From positions 1 to 19,950 of the forward strand of contig CAZKRB010000058.1 of NCBI GenBank assembly GCA_964555065.1: DNA of 19,950 nt. The letters run 5' to 3'. The notes beneath the pieces were generated by a model. That model was not told where the DNA came from. It was given only the letters and a program-made list of their open reading frames with translations, and did not search any database. This document shows positions 1 to 6,303 of the stretch, piece after piece (positions within the stretch are counted from its first letter, which is position 1; every line of letters starts with the position of its first letter). The stretch is from Syntrophus sp964555065. GTDB taxonomy: Bacteria > Desulfobacterota > Syntrophia > Syntrophales > Syntrophaceae. Position numbers and translations under genes: made by a program.

Positions 1-236
1 CCTATGCCGTTGATATGGCAATACTATTTTTTCGCAACTGTTAAACTTCAGTATAATGCAATTGAAAGAAAAGTGGTTGATCATGAAGCTGCGGTGCACG
101 TAATGAGTCAGGTTACTGGATTTGAATGAGAAAAGAAACACAGGGTCTTCGTGGTGATCATCACCCTAAAGAGACCAAGTATTTAAGACGCGACTCCAGT
201 CAAAAGACAAGACGGCACAGGCGGCTCTCATAAAAG
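1..236. other. Stretch without an assignable gene at the window edge
   Basis: No gene can be named here. On the plus strand one frame is open from the first base to a stop at 127-129, about 42 codons, and another runs from the edge to a stop at 40-42. Either could be the 3' end of a gene starting outside the window, which would fit the plus-strand terminator at 237-277. An open run of 42 codons can occur by chance and neither translation is recognised. Nothing resembling a tRNA or a known riboswitch was seen. Confidence 0.3.
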
Positions 237-277
237 CCCCTCGATGAACAGCAAATGCTCACGAGGGGTTTTTCTTT
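237..277 (+). terminator. Rho-independent terminator, possibly bidirectional
   Basis: The arms CCCCTCG (237-243) and CGAGGGG (262-268) pair perfectly. The interior can extend the stem through TGA/TCA and CA/TG pairs around a GCAAA loop. A T-rich tail, TTTTTCTTT, follows at 269-277. This is a classic intrinsic terminator on the plus strand, ending whatever lies upstream. Read on the minus strand, the hairpin is followed by CTTTT, so it may also stop transcription coming from the FmdE-family gene. Confidence 0.85.
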
Positions 278-299
278 ATCATGATTGGAACTTGAATCA

Positions 300-367
300 A
301 TGTACGGACGCTTTGTTCCATTAACGGATTTGCCTATTATTTCTGAATCCTTCGATATTCAGGAAAT
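300..367. repeat. 68-bp direct repeat, copy A
   Basis: These 68 bp align without gaps to 1582-1649 at 60 of 68 positions, in the same orientation. On the minus strand both copies read F-L-N-I-E-G-x-R-N-N-R-Q-I-R and then a stop. Before that stop, all four differences fall at third codon positions, and three of them are silent. That suggests both copies descend from the 3' end of a coding sequence or from a dispersed element. The family is not recognised. The copies bracket the FmdE-family gene. Confidence 0.8.
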
Positions 368-392
368 TGCCCTGCCGACGGCGTCCCGCTTT

Positions 393-446
393 TCAAACAC
401 CCAGGACCTTCTTGACCTGACCGACCTTCTCCTGAACTTTGCCGGC
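393..446 (-). pseudogene. CsbD-family C-terminal remnant
   Basis: Directly after the TAG stop of the FmdE-family gene, in the same frame, the minus strand reads AGKVQEKVGQVKKVLGV and then TGA. This matches the C-terminal end of CsbD-type small stress proteins, which have a repeated A-G-K-V-Q pattern and end in G-Q-V-K-K-V-L-G. Only 17 residues remain. The other roughly 40 residues and any start are absent, because the preceding sequence belongs to the FmdE-family gene. It is best read as a fragment left by a recombination that placed the FmdE-family gene on top of an older csbD locus. Confidence 0.65.
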
Positions 447-1202
447 CTATCTGGGCATATTTTTATTCACGATGTCTCCACGACCGCCGAACATATCACT
501 GAAAACAAATTTATATTCTGGTAAGGATTGCATGGTAAGGATTTCTTCAGCAGGCGTGTTAAGCAATCGTTTGCTCAGATCATTAGCCATCCCTTCGACG
601 AGCTCAATGTCCTTTGCTGATACATCTTGCCCCTGGCTTCTTGCCTTTCTGATTTTACCTTCCAGCGCCGCCTGTTCAGCTGGGAACACTCCCGGTTTCA
701 GATGAACGGAATAAGCTTCGCCGGTAGAGATTTTCTGAATAATGAACCCGTCTCCCACAGAAGCGTCAAGGCGAAGCGTCTGAAAATTGATCCTTGCCCC
801 GGTCATAAAACTTACGGTGTCAACCCAGCAAGGGCCGTTTTTCGAAACCGCCCGCAGATCTGTTCTATCCACCTTGCCGTCAGGGAATAACTTGTTCAAG
901 ACGGCCTTGCTCTCGATGAAGCTGATGACCAGACCATCACAGAGGTGGCCATGAATCCTGGCGAGATCTTTGAGCCCAATTTCTTTCGTAGCCTGGGAAT
1001 AGCGTCCAAGAGCACTATCTGTATCCCAAACGGCCACCGGCTTATTATATTTGGCGTCAGCGGCCCATTTCGGGTAGAACCAATCCGCAGAGTTGTCCGT
1101 TTTTCCTGCTCCTGCCGAGGCCACTGATACAGAAAAAACAAAAAAAAGAATCATGAATCCCAAAAGATATCGACCCATTCGCCTGGTGCTTCTCATCATC
1201 AT
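447..1202 (-). CDS. Exported FmdE-family protein
   Basis: A 251-residue protein with an N-terminal signal: a basic start (RSTRRMGR) and a hydrophobic stretch at about residues 11-28, ending in ASAGA. The mature part carries the FmdE-family signature HGHLCDGL (Cys88) and a second Cys in GPCW (Cys125), both candidate metal ligands. FmdE is named after a subunit associated with formylmethanofuran dehydrogenase. Stand-alone exported relatives occur in anaerobic bacteria and their role is not settled. The ATG at 1202 was chosen because GGGAGG lies five bases upstream; a longer frame to 1244 lacks such a site and would bury the signal peptide. The usual Pro after the signature Cys is Asp here. The gene stands alone between two copies of a 68-bp repeat, suggesting separate acquisition. 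Confidence 0.85.
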   Translation of the reverse strand: MMMRSTRRMGRYLLGFMILFFVFSVSVASAGAGKTDNSADWFYPKWAADAKYNKPVAVWDTDSALGRYSQATKEIGLKDLARIHGHLCDGLVISFIESKAVLNKLFPDGKVDRTDLRAVSKNGPCWVDTVSFMTGARINFQTLRLDASVGDGFIIQKISTGEAYSVHLKPGVFPAEQAALEGKIRKARSQGQDVSAKDIELVEGMANDLSKRLLNTPAEEILTMQSLPEYKFVFSDMFGGRGDIVNKNMPR

Positions 1203-2138
1203 GGTTGCCTCCCTATTTATGTAAAAAATCATCACCACCATCAAAATCTGGCGAATTTAAACAAACGACACTAAAGTCCCATAGGATTCCGGACAGCATC
1301 TCCGAAAATTGACGTCCGCAAAATTTGAAGGGCATTTCCCCTCTGGTTACTTTCCCCAAACGTTGCCCAGGAAAGCCTTTACTGCACATTTACACCATCA
1401 TCCGGCTCGGCGTCGCTTGTTCATCCCCTTTTGCATCCGGAACGTTGCTGGTTCTTCTGATCCGCGATTTCATGAGTTCAACAGATTATTTTTACTCAGT
1501 CACAACGGCAAAGTATATGTTCCCCGGGCATATGTCAAATTCAATGTCTTGATAGAATGACCAACAATATGCCATTTCATTATGTTCGGGCGATTTGTTC
1601 TATTAGCGGATTTGTCTGTTATTTCTTAATCCTTCGATATTCAGGAAATGGCTCAGGCCGGCAGGTAAGCGGGGATGGCAAAGACCGGGAACAAGGGTAT
1701 TTTGAGACTGGAGATCCCAAATGCGCAACAGGATTCGCTGTCCACTCCTTTCCGGAATCAATGTCCAGCTCAAATCGGAATCGTTGTCCTGTGTGCTCCG
1801 GGATTTTGCGCCCCAATCTTTTTGCAACGGATCTGATGGTTGACCAAAGAGGGCTTACGCGGAGATTATCAAAAGATTACCTTTGGTTATCTTCTATATA
1901 TCAACAAGTGCTGTTGACAACTCCCGTTATTTCTGTGGGGAACCATCTCGAAGCCGTAAAAAATAAATGAGGTTTATCAGATTGCCTATAAATCAGGCAG
2001 TATTTGATCACCTATCATAAAGTTCTGAATGTTCCTGATGTTTCTGCCAATTCCAAAGTTCCGCCCTATTTAAAACGCTCTTCAGTCTCGTGGGCAGGGA
2101 ATGAATTGCCTGGTTTGGGTGCAACCCGCTGCGTTATT
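1203..2138. other. Gene-poor stretch
   Basis: About 930 bp with no convincing gene on either strand. Open frames of 65-137 codons exist in overlapping phases, but none has a recognisable motif, a good ribosome binding site or a plausible composition. The one defined element is the second copy of the 68-bp repeat at 1582-1649. A small hairpin (TGCCT, seven bases, AGGCA) lies at about 1984-2000 without a T-run. The stretch looks like decayed or recombined DNA. Confidence 0.5.
1582..1649. repeat. 68-bp direct repeat, copy B
   Basis: Ungapped partner of 300-367, with eight mismatches. On the minus strand it reads FLNIEGLRNNRQIR and then TAA. Here the frame is open further upstream (to about 1827), but that extension shows no recognisable domain. 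The repeats are in direct orientation and 1282 bp apart, start to start. Confidence 0.8.
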
Positions 2139-2438
2139 TCAATTTCCTCTTACCCTCAACCTTTCCCTGAACTCACTCGGCCTTTCATAATCGCCCAACC
2201 CCCAGATGCCTTTTCGTTTCGATCTTGCATCCTGCTCGGCATTGATAAATTCCGAAGAATAAGGTTCTTTCAGATATTTCCGATAGGCTTCCGCATAACC
2301 TTCTCTAACCATTTCCAGGTTGATGTTGCGCTTTTCCAGCCAGATTATCGATACCATGAGCCGAAATGACTGGTTCATCCATTTCGTTCCCTCTTGGTCG
2401 CTACCTTCACTCAGCAGTCGACAGTCAAGATTCTGCAA
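2139..2438 (-). pseudogene. Truncated thermonuclease (SNase-like) C-terminal fragment
   Basis: From about 2361 to 2139 the minus-strand frame reads as the C-terminal third of a staphylococcal-nuclease-like domain. It contains IIWLEKRNINLEMVREGYAE, an A-Y-R-K-Y-L segment, then S-E-F-I-N-A-E-Q-D-A-R and K-G-I-W-G-L. The preceding residues do not match the family. The catalytic Arg, Asp and Glu of the N-terminal barrel are absent, and no start with a ribosome site is evident. Only about 75 family-like residues remain where a full domain has roughly 130-150. It sits just downstream of the selenoprotein operon and is probably non-functional. Confidence 0.7.
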
Positions 2439-2495
2439 AACCTTCTGAAGCTTTCTCTCCCAACTCAGACATTTTTCAAATCACCACAGTTCCAT

Positions 2496-2512
2496 GTGGC
2501 TGAACTAGCCAC
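2496..2512 (-). promoter_or_regulatory. Probable bacterial SECIS hairpin of the MoaD-like gene
   Basis: The minus strand carries GTGGCT-AGTTC-AGCCAC, a perfect six-pair stem with a five-base loop. The loop starts 20 nt after the second of two in-frame UGA codons (19 bases between). Its second and third bases are G and U, the positions recognised by SelB in known bacterial SECIS elements. The TAG stop of the gene lies within the hairpin, and no T-run follows, so it is not an obvious terminator. The geometry matches the hairpins in the two upstream genes. Confidence 0.65.
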
Positions 2513-2801
2513 CGGCGCCTCCGGCTCATCAGTGCTGACTCATCATGACGATATGAATCACATCCCCATCTTTGACTTTTTTCTCCAGACCTTCCGAGCC
2601 AACATCCTCTTTGTTGACAAACACCAGGATCCGGTCGTCCAACTCTTTCCCTGACTCATTAAAGAAGGACCTCTTCAATGTGGGAGCAAGGCTGATGAGC
2701 TGTTTGAGACACTCACCCACCGTCTCGCCGTTCAACTCAAAGAGAAACTTATTCTTGACAAGGCGGGAAAGACGATCGGGAAGATATAGCTTGATGCTCA
2801 T
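2505..2801 (-). CDS. MoaD/ThiS-like protein with tandem in-frame UGA (probable Sec-Sec) and Gly-Gly terminus
   Basis: A beta-grasp ubiquitin-like protein of the MoaD/ThiS/SAMP type, related to sulfur-carrier proteins activated at a C-terminal Gly-Gly. Conventional reading stops after 90 residues at SQH, leaving no Gly-Gly. Reading the two consecutive UGAs (2529-2531, 2526-2528) as selenocysteine gives Q-H-U-U-A-G-G-A-G-G and then TAG, restoring a diglycine end in a 98-residue protein. A hairpin with a G-U loop lies at SECIS distance (2496-2512). The paralogue at 6868-7161 has R-C at about the place of U-U. The start has AAGGA five bases upstream. It is the last intact gene of the operon, after two other probable selenoprotein genes. 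If Sec is not inserted, the product would lack the carrier tail. A Sec-Sec pair beside the reactive tail suggests sulfur, selenium or metalloid handling (inference). Confidence 0.75.
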
Positions 2802-2869
2802 TGTATTCCTTATATCATTGGTATGTTCCAGAAGTATCTACTGGAATTCAGAGATAAACCTTGGTCGGC

Positions 2870-3142
2870 TCATTTCTCTGTCTTTGATCTCGCCTCCTCG
2901 AGCTGCATCATGACCCTTCCCCCGGAAACTGCCATGACGCAAGCCTCAATGGCGCCGATTTCCTCCTCGGAAACCCCCATTTCCCTAGCAACGCCAAGGT
3001 AGTGCTGCATTCAGGGATAACAACCCACTGCCATGGCCGTTGCAAGGTGGATCATGAGGGTTGTTTTCGGTTCGAGCACTTTGTTGTTGCGGGCCGCTCC
3101 ATAAAAGCCGTTAAACATCTTCTGCTGATGCTCTGACAACAT
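2870..3142 (-). CDS. AhpD-like/carboxymuconolactone decarboxylase-family selenoprotein (CxxU)
   Basis: A 90-residue all-helical AhpD-type protein read from ATG at 3142, with GGAGGG upstream, through one in-frame UGA (3011-3013). The redox motif is C41-Y-P-U44-M-Q-H47, the AhpD CxxCxxH pattern with the second Cys replaced by selenocysteine. Reading stays open and family-like on both sides: M-I-H-L-A-T-A-M-A-V-G before, then the MGVSEEEIGAIEACVMAVSG helices after. AhpD-like proteins with CxxU are an established bacterial selenoprotein group. They act as thiol peroxidase or disulfide reductase components. A hairpin with loop CGUUG sits 17 nt beyond the UGA. Without Sec insertion only 43 residues would be made. 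The gene lies between two other probable selenoprotein genes in one operon. Confidence 0.88.
2983..2999 (-). promoter_or_regulatory. SECIS hairpin of the AhpD-like selenoprotein
   Basis: On the minus strand CCTTGG-CGTTG-CTAGGG forms a six-pair stem (four Watson-Crick pairs, two G-U) with a five-base loop. There are 17 bases between the UGA and the loop, inside the spacing known for bacterial SECIS elements. The loop has G and U at positions 2 and 3, as in the neighbouring candidates. Confidence 0.75.
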
Positions 3143-3207
3143 GTTGCCCTCCTCTTTGATCAGCGAGAATATTGTGATGAACTCTTTAATCAGCGTGTGC
3201 AGTCATG

Positions 3208-3531
3208 TCAGCTTTTATCAGGTTTTTCCTGGCCGGGATTCTGGACTTTGCGCTTCTCCATCAATTCGTAATAGTCCTGATACATTTTCAGAACGGCATG
3301 TTCATACTCTCTGATACTGTTTGCAGGAATGTAATTCACTTCTCCCAGCTGTTCTACGAGATATTTAGCGGTCTTCGAATCAGGAACCTTACCTTCCTTG
3401 TAGGCGTGCTGAAAAATGTTGTTCAAACCTGTTACATTGACCTTGGAGCCATCGGGAAAGAATACGGCACGGTATTCCTGCGGTTCTCCCGGTCATCAAA
3501 AACAGGGACCTAAACTGATTTGTGGTGACAT
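3208..3531 (-). CDS. Small unrecognised protein with tandem in-frame UGA (probable Cys-x-Sec-Sec selenoprotein)
   Basis: Read from ATG at 3531, with GGAGG six bases upstream, the frame gives M-S-P-Q-I-S-L-G-P-C10-F11, then UGA UGA (3493-3498), then P-G-E-P-Q-E-Y-R and an open frame to 3208, 107 residues in all. The downstream part looks like real coding sequence: a short strand-rich stretch (AVFFPDGSKVNVTG), then charged helices ending in a Lys-rich tail. The next in-frame start after the UGAs is a TTG at codon 36 without a good ribosome site. A long SECIS-type hairpin (3453-3491) follows the second UGA. The family is not recognised, so no function is claimed. A C-x-U-U motif near the N-terminus would be a strong redox or metalloid-binding site. 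It lies 56 bases after the DUF2703 gene and 65 bases before the AhpD-like gene. Confidence 0.82.
3453..3491 (-). promoter_or_regulatory. SECIS hairpin of the tandem-UGA protein
   Basis: On the minus strand AGGAATAC pairs with GTATTCTT (eight pairs, one G-U) around the loop CGTGCC. An outer stem CGGGA/TCCCG closes the structure beyond an internal loop. The apical loop begins after 21 bases counted from the second UGA, within the bacterial SECIS window. Loop bases 2 and 3 are G and U. This is the longest of the three hairpins in the operon. Confidence 0.78.
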
Positions 3532-3587
3532 GGTCATCCTCCTGAAAAATTGATTTAGCTTCATTTATACTGGTTTTTCTCACGCTG

Positions 3588-3980
3588 TCAATCCGATAAA
3601 AGTTCCGCAGCAGCCAGCAGACCGGCCTGAATGATGAGTCTTTCCGGTATTTCCTCAAACGTGGTATCACCAATAGAAAGGGTTCTACATTCAGACGCTC
3701 CGCAGACGTCGCAACAGGGACTTTGACCCACAGCTGCTCCAATCCATTTTTCCAAAGGCTTCTCTCCAATCCAGATTCGATTGGATTGGAGAGGGTCACT
3801 TGAAAACATGGGAAAGTCGAGAGATTCCATTTTTAAAAGGACTTCGATTCCCAGTTCAGCCAGAGCCTTTTTGAGTTTATCCGCCGCGCTGCACACCGTT
3901 TCCCCGGTCATTGCGCAGCGCGGGCAAGTCCGCTCCGCTTCATTCACCAGCCTTTTCCAGCGAATGGTCAGTGTTTTCAT
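3588..3980 (-). CDS. DUF2703-family Cys-rich protein
   Basis: A 130-residue protein that fits the DUF2703 family along its whole length. It starts M-K-T-L-T-I-x-W-K-R-L-V, has C19-P-R-C22 and C30 near the N-terminus, a D-P-L-x-S-N-R-I segment, and the strong cluster QSPCCDVCGASECRT (C89, C90, C93, C98), then a helical L-L-A-A-A-E-L-L tail. The cysteines suggest metal or metalloid binding, or thiol redox work, in the cytoplasm. No activity is established that I can name. The ATG at 3980 was chosen for the upstream GGAGGAAG; a longer frame to 4160 runs into the preceding gene. It lies between the second IscU-like gene and the tandem-UGA gene. From memory DUF2703 genes occur near arsenic and heavy-metal genes, which fits this neighbourhood. 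Confidence 0.85.
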   Translation of the reverse strand: MKTLTIRWKRLVNEAERTCPRCAMTGETVCSAADKLKKALAELGIEVLLKMESLDFPMFSSDPLQSNRIWIGEKPLEKWIGAAVGQSPCCDVCGASECRTLSIGDTTFEEIPERLIIQAGLLAAAELLSD

Positions 3981-4038
3981 GGAAGTGCTTCCTCCTTTGA
4001 GAGAAGGCCTACCAATAAAAATGGAAACATCCCGATCT

Positions 4039-4455
4039 TTAGCCGGCTGCTCCTGCTCGCGCTTGATAGTCAGCGATTCCGTTGTCAAGAAATTCCAGCA
4101 AAGCCTGGGCTTTTTTCCGCAACAGGTTGTCCTCGTAATCCAGAAATTGAGGGAAGGCATCTGCTGTTATTCCGACGGCCTCTTCGAGGGTCTTCCCCTT
4201 TACCAAGGCACATAAAATCTCTACAGCAACGTTTGTTGTCGGACAACAGATACATTGATACCGGATGTCCCGAATGATATTTTCAACCACCTGAACATAG
4301 AGATCCATGAAATCATCCGTGTTACCGCAGACGGGACTCTCTTTCCCATAAGTCTCCAGGTATAGGTCGGCATTGTCGATTGAACCGGCATTCTCGAAAC
4401 CTGTTCGCAATAATCCCCGATAATATGCTAGAACAGCATCTTCCGTTGGCTCCAT
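4039..4455 (-). CDS. IscU/NifU-N-like scaffold protein, second copy
   Basis: A 138-residue protein resembling the IscU/NifU N-terminal scaffold that assembles Fe-S clusters or accepts sulfur from a desulfurase. Visible parts are E-N-A-G-S-I-D-N-A-D (the N-x-G-x-I-x-x-A-D region), P-V-C43-G-N-T-D-D, then the second ligand region Y-Q-C68-I-C70-C71-P-T-T-N-V-A and the helix LVKGKTLEEA. The third canonical Cys, in the K-x-H-C motif near the end, is missing; that region reads L-R-K-K-A-Q. The extra cysteines around 68-71 and C82 are not typical. Its start overlaps the stop of its paralogue in TAATG, so translation is probably coupled. With the SufS-like gene upstream, it probably receives sulfur or selenium from that enzyme rather than acting as a standard IscU. 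Confidence 0.8.
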   Translation of the reverse strand: MEPTEDAVLAYYRGLLRTGFENAGSIDNADLYLETYGKESPVCGNTDDFMDLYVQVVENIIRDIRYQCICCPTTNVAVEILCALVKGKTLEEAVGITADAFPQFLDYEDNLLRKKAQALLEFLDNGIADYQARAGAAG

Positions 4456-4859
4456 TATTCTGTCCTGTCTGCTTTATATCGTAAAATTCCACTGTTCAAG
4501 AGTTCCAGTAAGTCCTTGGCCCTTTCCTGTAAAGTGGTATCTTCACTTCCCAGGAATTGAGAAAAGGCATTTTCTTTGAGTGTTGCGGCTTCTTCGAGGG
4601 TTTTCCTCTTTATCAATGTGCACAAAATCTCTACGGCAACATTCGTTGTGGGGTCGCAGATGCATTGATACTTGATCTCAGAAACGACGTTGTCGACTAC
4701 ATGGATATAAATGCGCATGAAATCGTCCGCGTTTCCATGACAGGAGAGACTGAAGTCAGCGAAATTCTCCAGGAAGATTGAGGCATCTTCCAACGAACCC
4801 ACATTTTCGAAACCCATTCCAGTCAATTTACGATAATACGCCATCACAGCTTCGTCCAT
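4455..4859 (-). CDS. IscU/NifU-N-like scaffold protein, first copy
   Basis: A 134-residue paralogue of the next gene, alike through most of its length. It has E-N-V-G-S-L-E-D-A, S-C40-H-G-N-A-D-D-F-M, YQCICDPTTNVAVEILC (C66, C68, C80) and I-K-R-K-T-L-E-E-A-A. As in the other copy, the third scaffold Cys of the K-x-H-C motif is absent, so a normal three-Cys cluster site is not available. The pair may work as a hetero-oligomer, since two adjacent diverged copies are kept. It follows the desulfurase gene by about 40 bases. The family assignment rests on motif order and is good. The claim that it builds clusters is uncertain. Confidence 0.8.
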   Translation of the reverse strand: MDEAVMAYYRKLTGMGFENVGSLEDASIFLENFADFSLSCHGNADDFMRIYIHVVDNVVSEIKYQCICDPTTNVAVEILCTLIKRKTLEEAATLKENAFSQFLGSEDTTLQERAKDLLELLNSGILRYKADRTE

Positions 4860-4900
4860 CTCATCTACTCCTTCACCTTCTTCCGGTTTATTTAATAAAG

Positions 4901-6289
4901 TCAGATGTAACCGCGTTCCTTGAACATTTCATCCAGCATCTCCAGGAAGATCCAGCATTCTTCGATTGTATTGTAGAAGTAGAACGAGACCCGATACACC
5001 ATGCGATGTTCGCTGTGCGCCCGGGGGCGGGTCCATCCCTGCCCGAAGAGTTTGTTGAAGTAAGAATGCACGCATAATGCGCCGTCCCGGATCATGATGT
5101 TGCTTTTCGCGTCCAGGTCTTCGGCGATTCTCACTGCGTTGGGCCGTTGGATCTCGAAGGTCAGGATTCCTCCCCTTTGTGCGGCATCCTGGGGGCCGAG
5201 GATTCGGAACCAGCCCGTATCTCCGTAACGGTTCATCAGCTCATCGGTCAGGAAGCGGTTCAATGCTGTTTCATGGGCGCTGACCCTGTCCATTCCAATC
5301 ACATTCAGGTATTTGACCGCCGCTCCCGAGGCAATCTGGGCGGCGTAATTCTGAATGCCGGCTTCGAATCGTTCCGGTGGATCTAAAAATCTGTAGGTGG
5401 AATAAGTCGCATCGGCAACCGTTCCTCCGCCCAGAATAAGTGGTTCGATAACTTGACCCGTCTCATTCCCGCCCTGCCCGAGATTGCCAAGAAATTCCCC
5501 TTTGCCGTAAAGTACACCCACCCCCCTGGGACCACACATCTTATGCAGTGAAAAAGCCAGGAAATCGACGTCCAGACCCTGAACGTCAATTGGGTGATGA
5601 GGCACGGCCTGGGCACCATCAAGGAGCACCAGGGCGCCATACCGATGGGCAACTTTGATGATTTCTCCCGCCGGAATCGTGTAACCGGTTACGTTGGACG
5701 TATAGGCCATGCTGACCAGTCTCACTCGGCCACGTTTCATCTTCCGCTCAAAAGCATCGAGGTCGAATTCATCCTGAGCATTGGGTTCTGTGTAGTCGAC
5801 CGTGATAAGCCCCGAATTTTGCAGCTTCAGCCAGGGAATCAGATTCGAATTGTGCTCCTTATCGGTCAGCAGGACAACATCTCCCGGCCGGAACATAAAG
5901 CCAAAGGCCACGGTGTTGAGGGCATGGGTGGCATTAAGGGTGAAAATGATTTCCTTTTCGGATGCGGCATGAATGAATTCGGCGACGATCCGGCGCGAAC
6001 CCTCAATGCCCTTATCCGGATCGCCTTCAAGGTGAGCCGCCACCTCTCCGGCGAACCAGTGACGACTCCTTCGGCCTGTGCATGATGGATATTCTTCATA
6101 GTACTCGGCAATCGAATCAATGACCCGTTGCGGCACCAGAGTCGTACAGGCATTATCCAGGTAAACGGGCGGTTTGCCATTCCGCCTTCGTTGGAGCGCC
6201 GGAAAGTCTTCTCTATATTTCTCTAAAGATTTTCCATATTCCATGAACTCTGCCTCGCGCCGGTGACCGTTCGGAGATGATGTCGTCAT
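4901..6289 (-). CDS. SufS/CsdA-like class V aminotransferase (cysteine desulfurase or selenocysteine lyase)
   Basis: A 462-residue PLP enzyme of the SufS/CsdA branch, which removes sulfur from cysteine or selenium from selenocysteine onto an active-site Cys. Visible landmarks are the N-terminal V-Y-L-D-N-A-C-T-T-L-V-P, the S-E-K-E-I-I-F-T-L-N-A-T segment, L-L-D-G-A-Q-A (the PLP-pyridine Asp), the Schiff-base lysine in FSLHKMCGPRGVG (Lys250), and I-R-D-G-A-L-C406-V-H, which aligns with the R-x-G-x-x-C persulfide site. Length is slightly above the usual 400-430. The ATG at 6289 gives a 14-base gap after the upstream stop and has GGAG upstream; a start at 6244 is also possible. Followed by two IscU-like genes and, further down, three probable selenoproteins, it plausibly supplies sulfur or selenium to them (inference). 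Confidence 0.9.
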   Translation of the reverse strand: MTTSSPNGHRREAEFMEYGKSLEKYREDFPALQRRRNGKPPVYLDNACTTLVPQRVIDSIAEYYEEYPSCTGRRSRHWFAGEVAAHLEGDPDKGIEGSRRIVAEFIHAASEKEIIFTLNATHALNTVAFGFMFRPGDVVLLTDKEHNSNLIPWLKLQNSGLITVDYTEPNAQDEFDLDAFERKMKRGRVRLVSMAYTSNVTGYTIPAGEIIKVAHRYGALVLLDGAQAVPHHPIDVQGLDVDFLAFSLHKMCGPRGVGVLYGKGEFLGNLGQGGNETGQVIEPLILGGGTVADATYSTYRFLDPPERFEAGIQNYAAQIASGAAVKYLNVIGMDRVSAHETALNRFLTDELMNRYGDTGWFRILGPQDAAQRGGILTFEIQRPNAVRIAEDLDAKSNIMIRDGALCVHSYFNKLFGQGWTRPRAHSEHRMVYRVSFYFYNTIEECWIFLEMLDEMFKERGYI

Positions 6290-6303
6290 GATGCCGCTCC
6301 AGG

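Noticed and set aside
1557..1970. A 137-codon plus-strand open frame.
   Set aside because: No recognisable domain, no good ribosome site, and it runs across the 68-bp repeat, whose conserved reading is on the other strand.
2439..2504. Hairpins downstream of the MoaD-like gene as an operon terminator.
   Set aside because: The clear stem at 2496-2512 has no T-run on the minus strand and fits a SECIS role better; the CCACA/TGTGG stem next to it is short.
3560..3590. Reading through the TGA of the DUF2703 gene, which would add ten codons before another TGA.
   Set aside because: The extension has no family support and no SECIS-type hairpin. It is treated as a normal stop.
3389..3799. A 136-codon minus-strand frame between the DUF2703 and tandem-UGA genes.
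   Set aside because: It overlaps both genes in another phase. The DUF2703 frame and the UGA-containing frame explain the sequence far better.
4895..4903. UGA stop of the SufS-like gene as a possible Sec codon.
   Set aside because: Only two codons follow before TAA, and the enzyme is full length without them.
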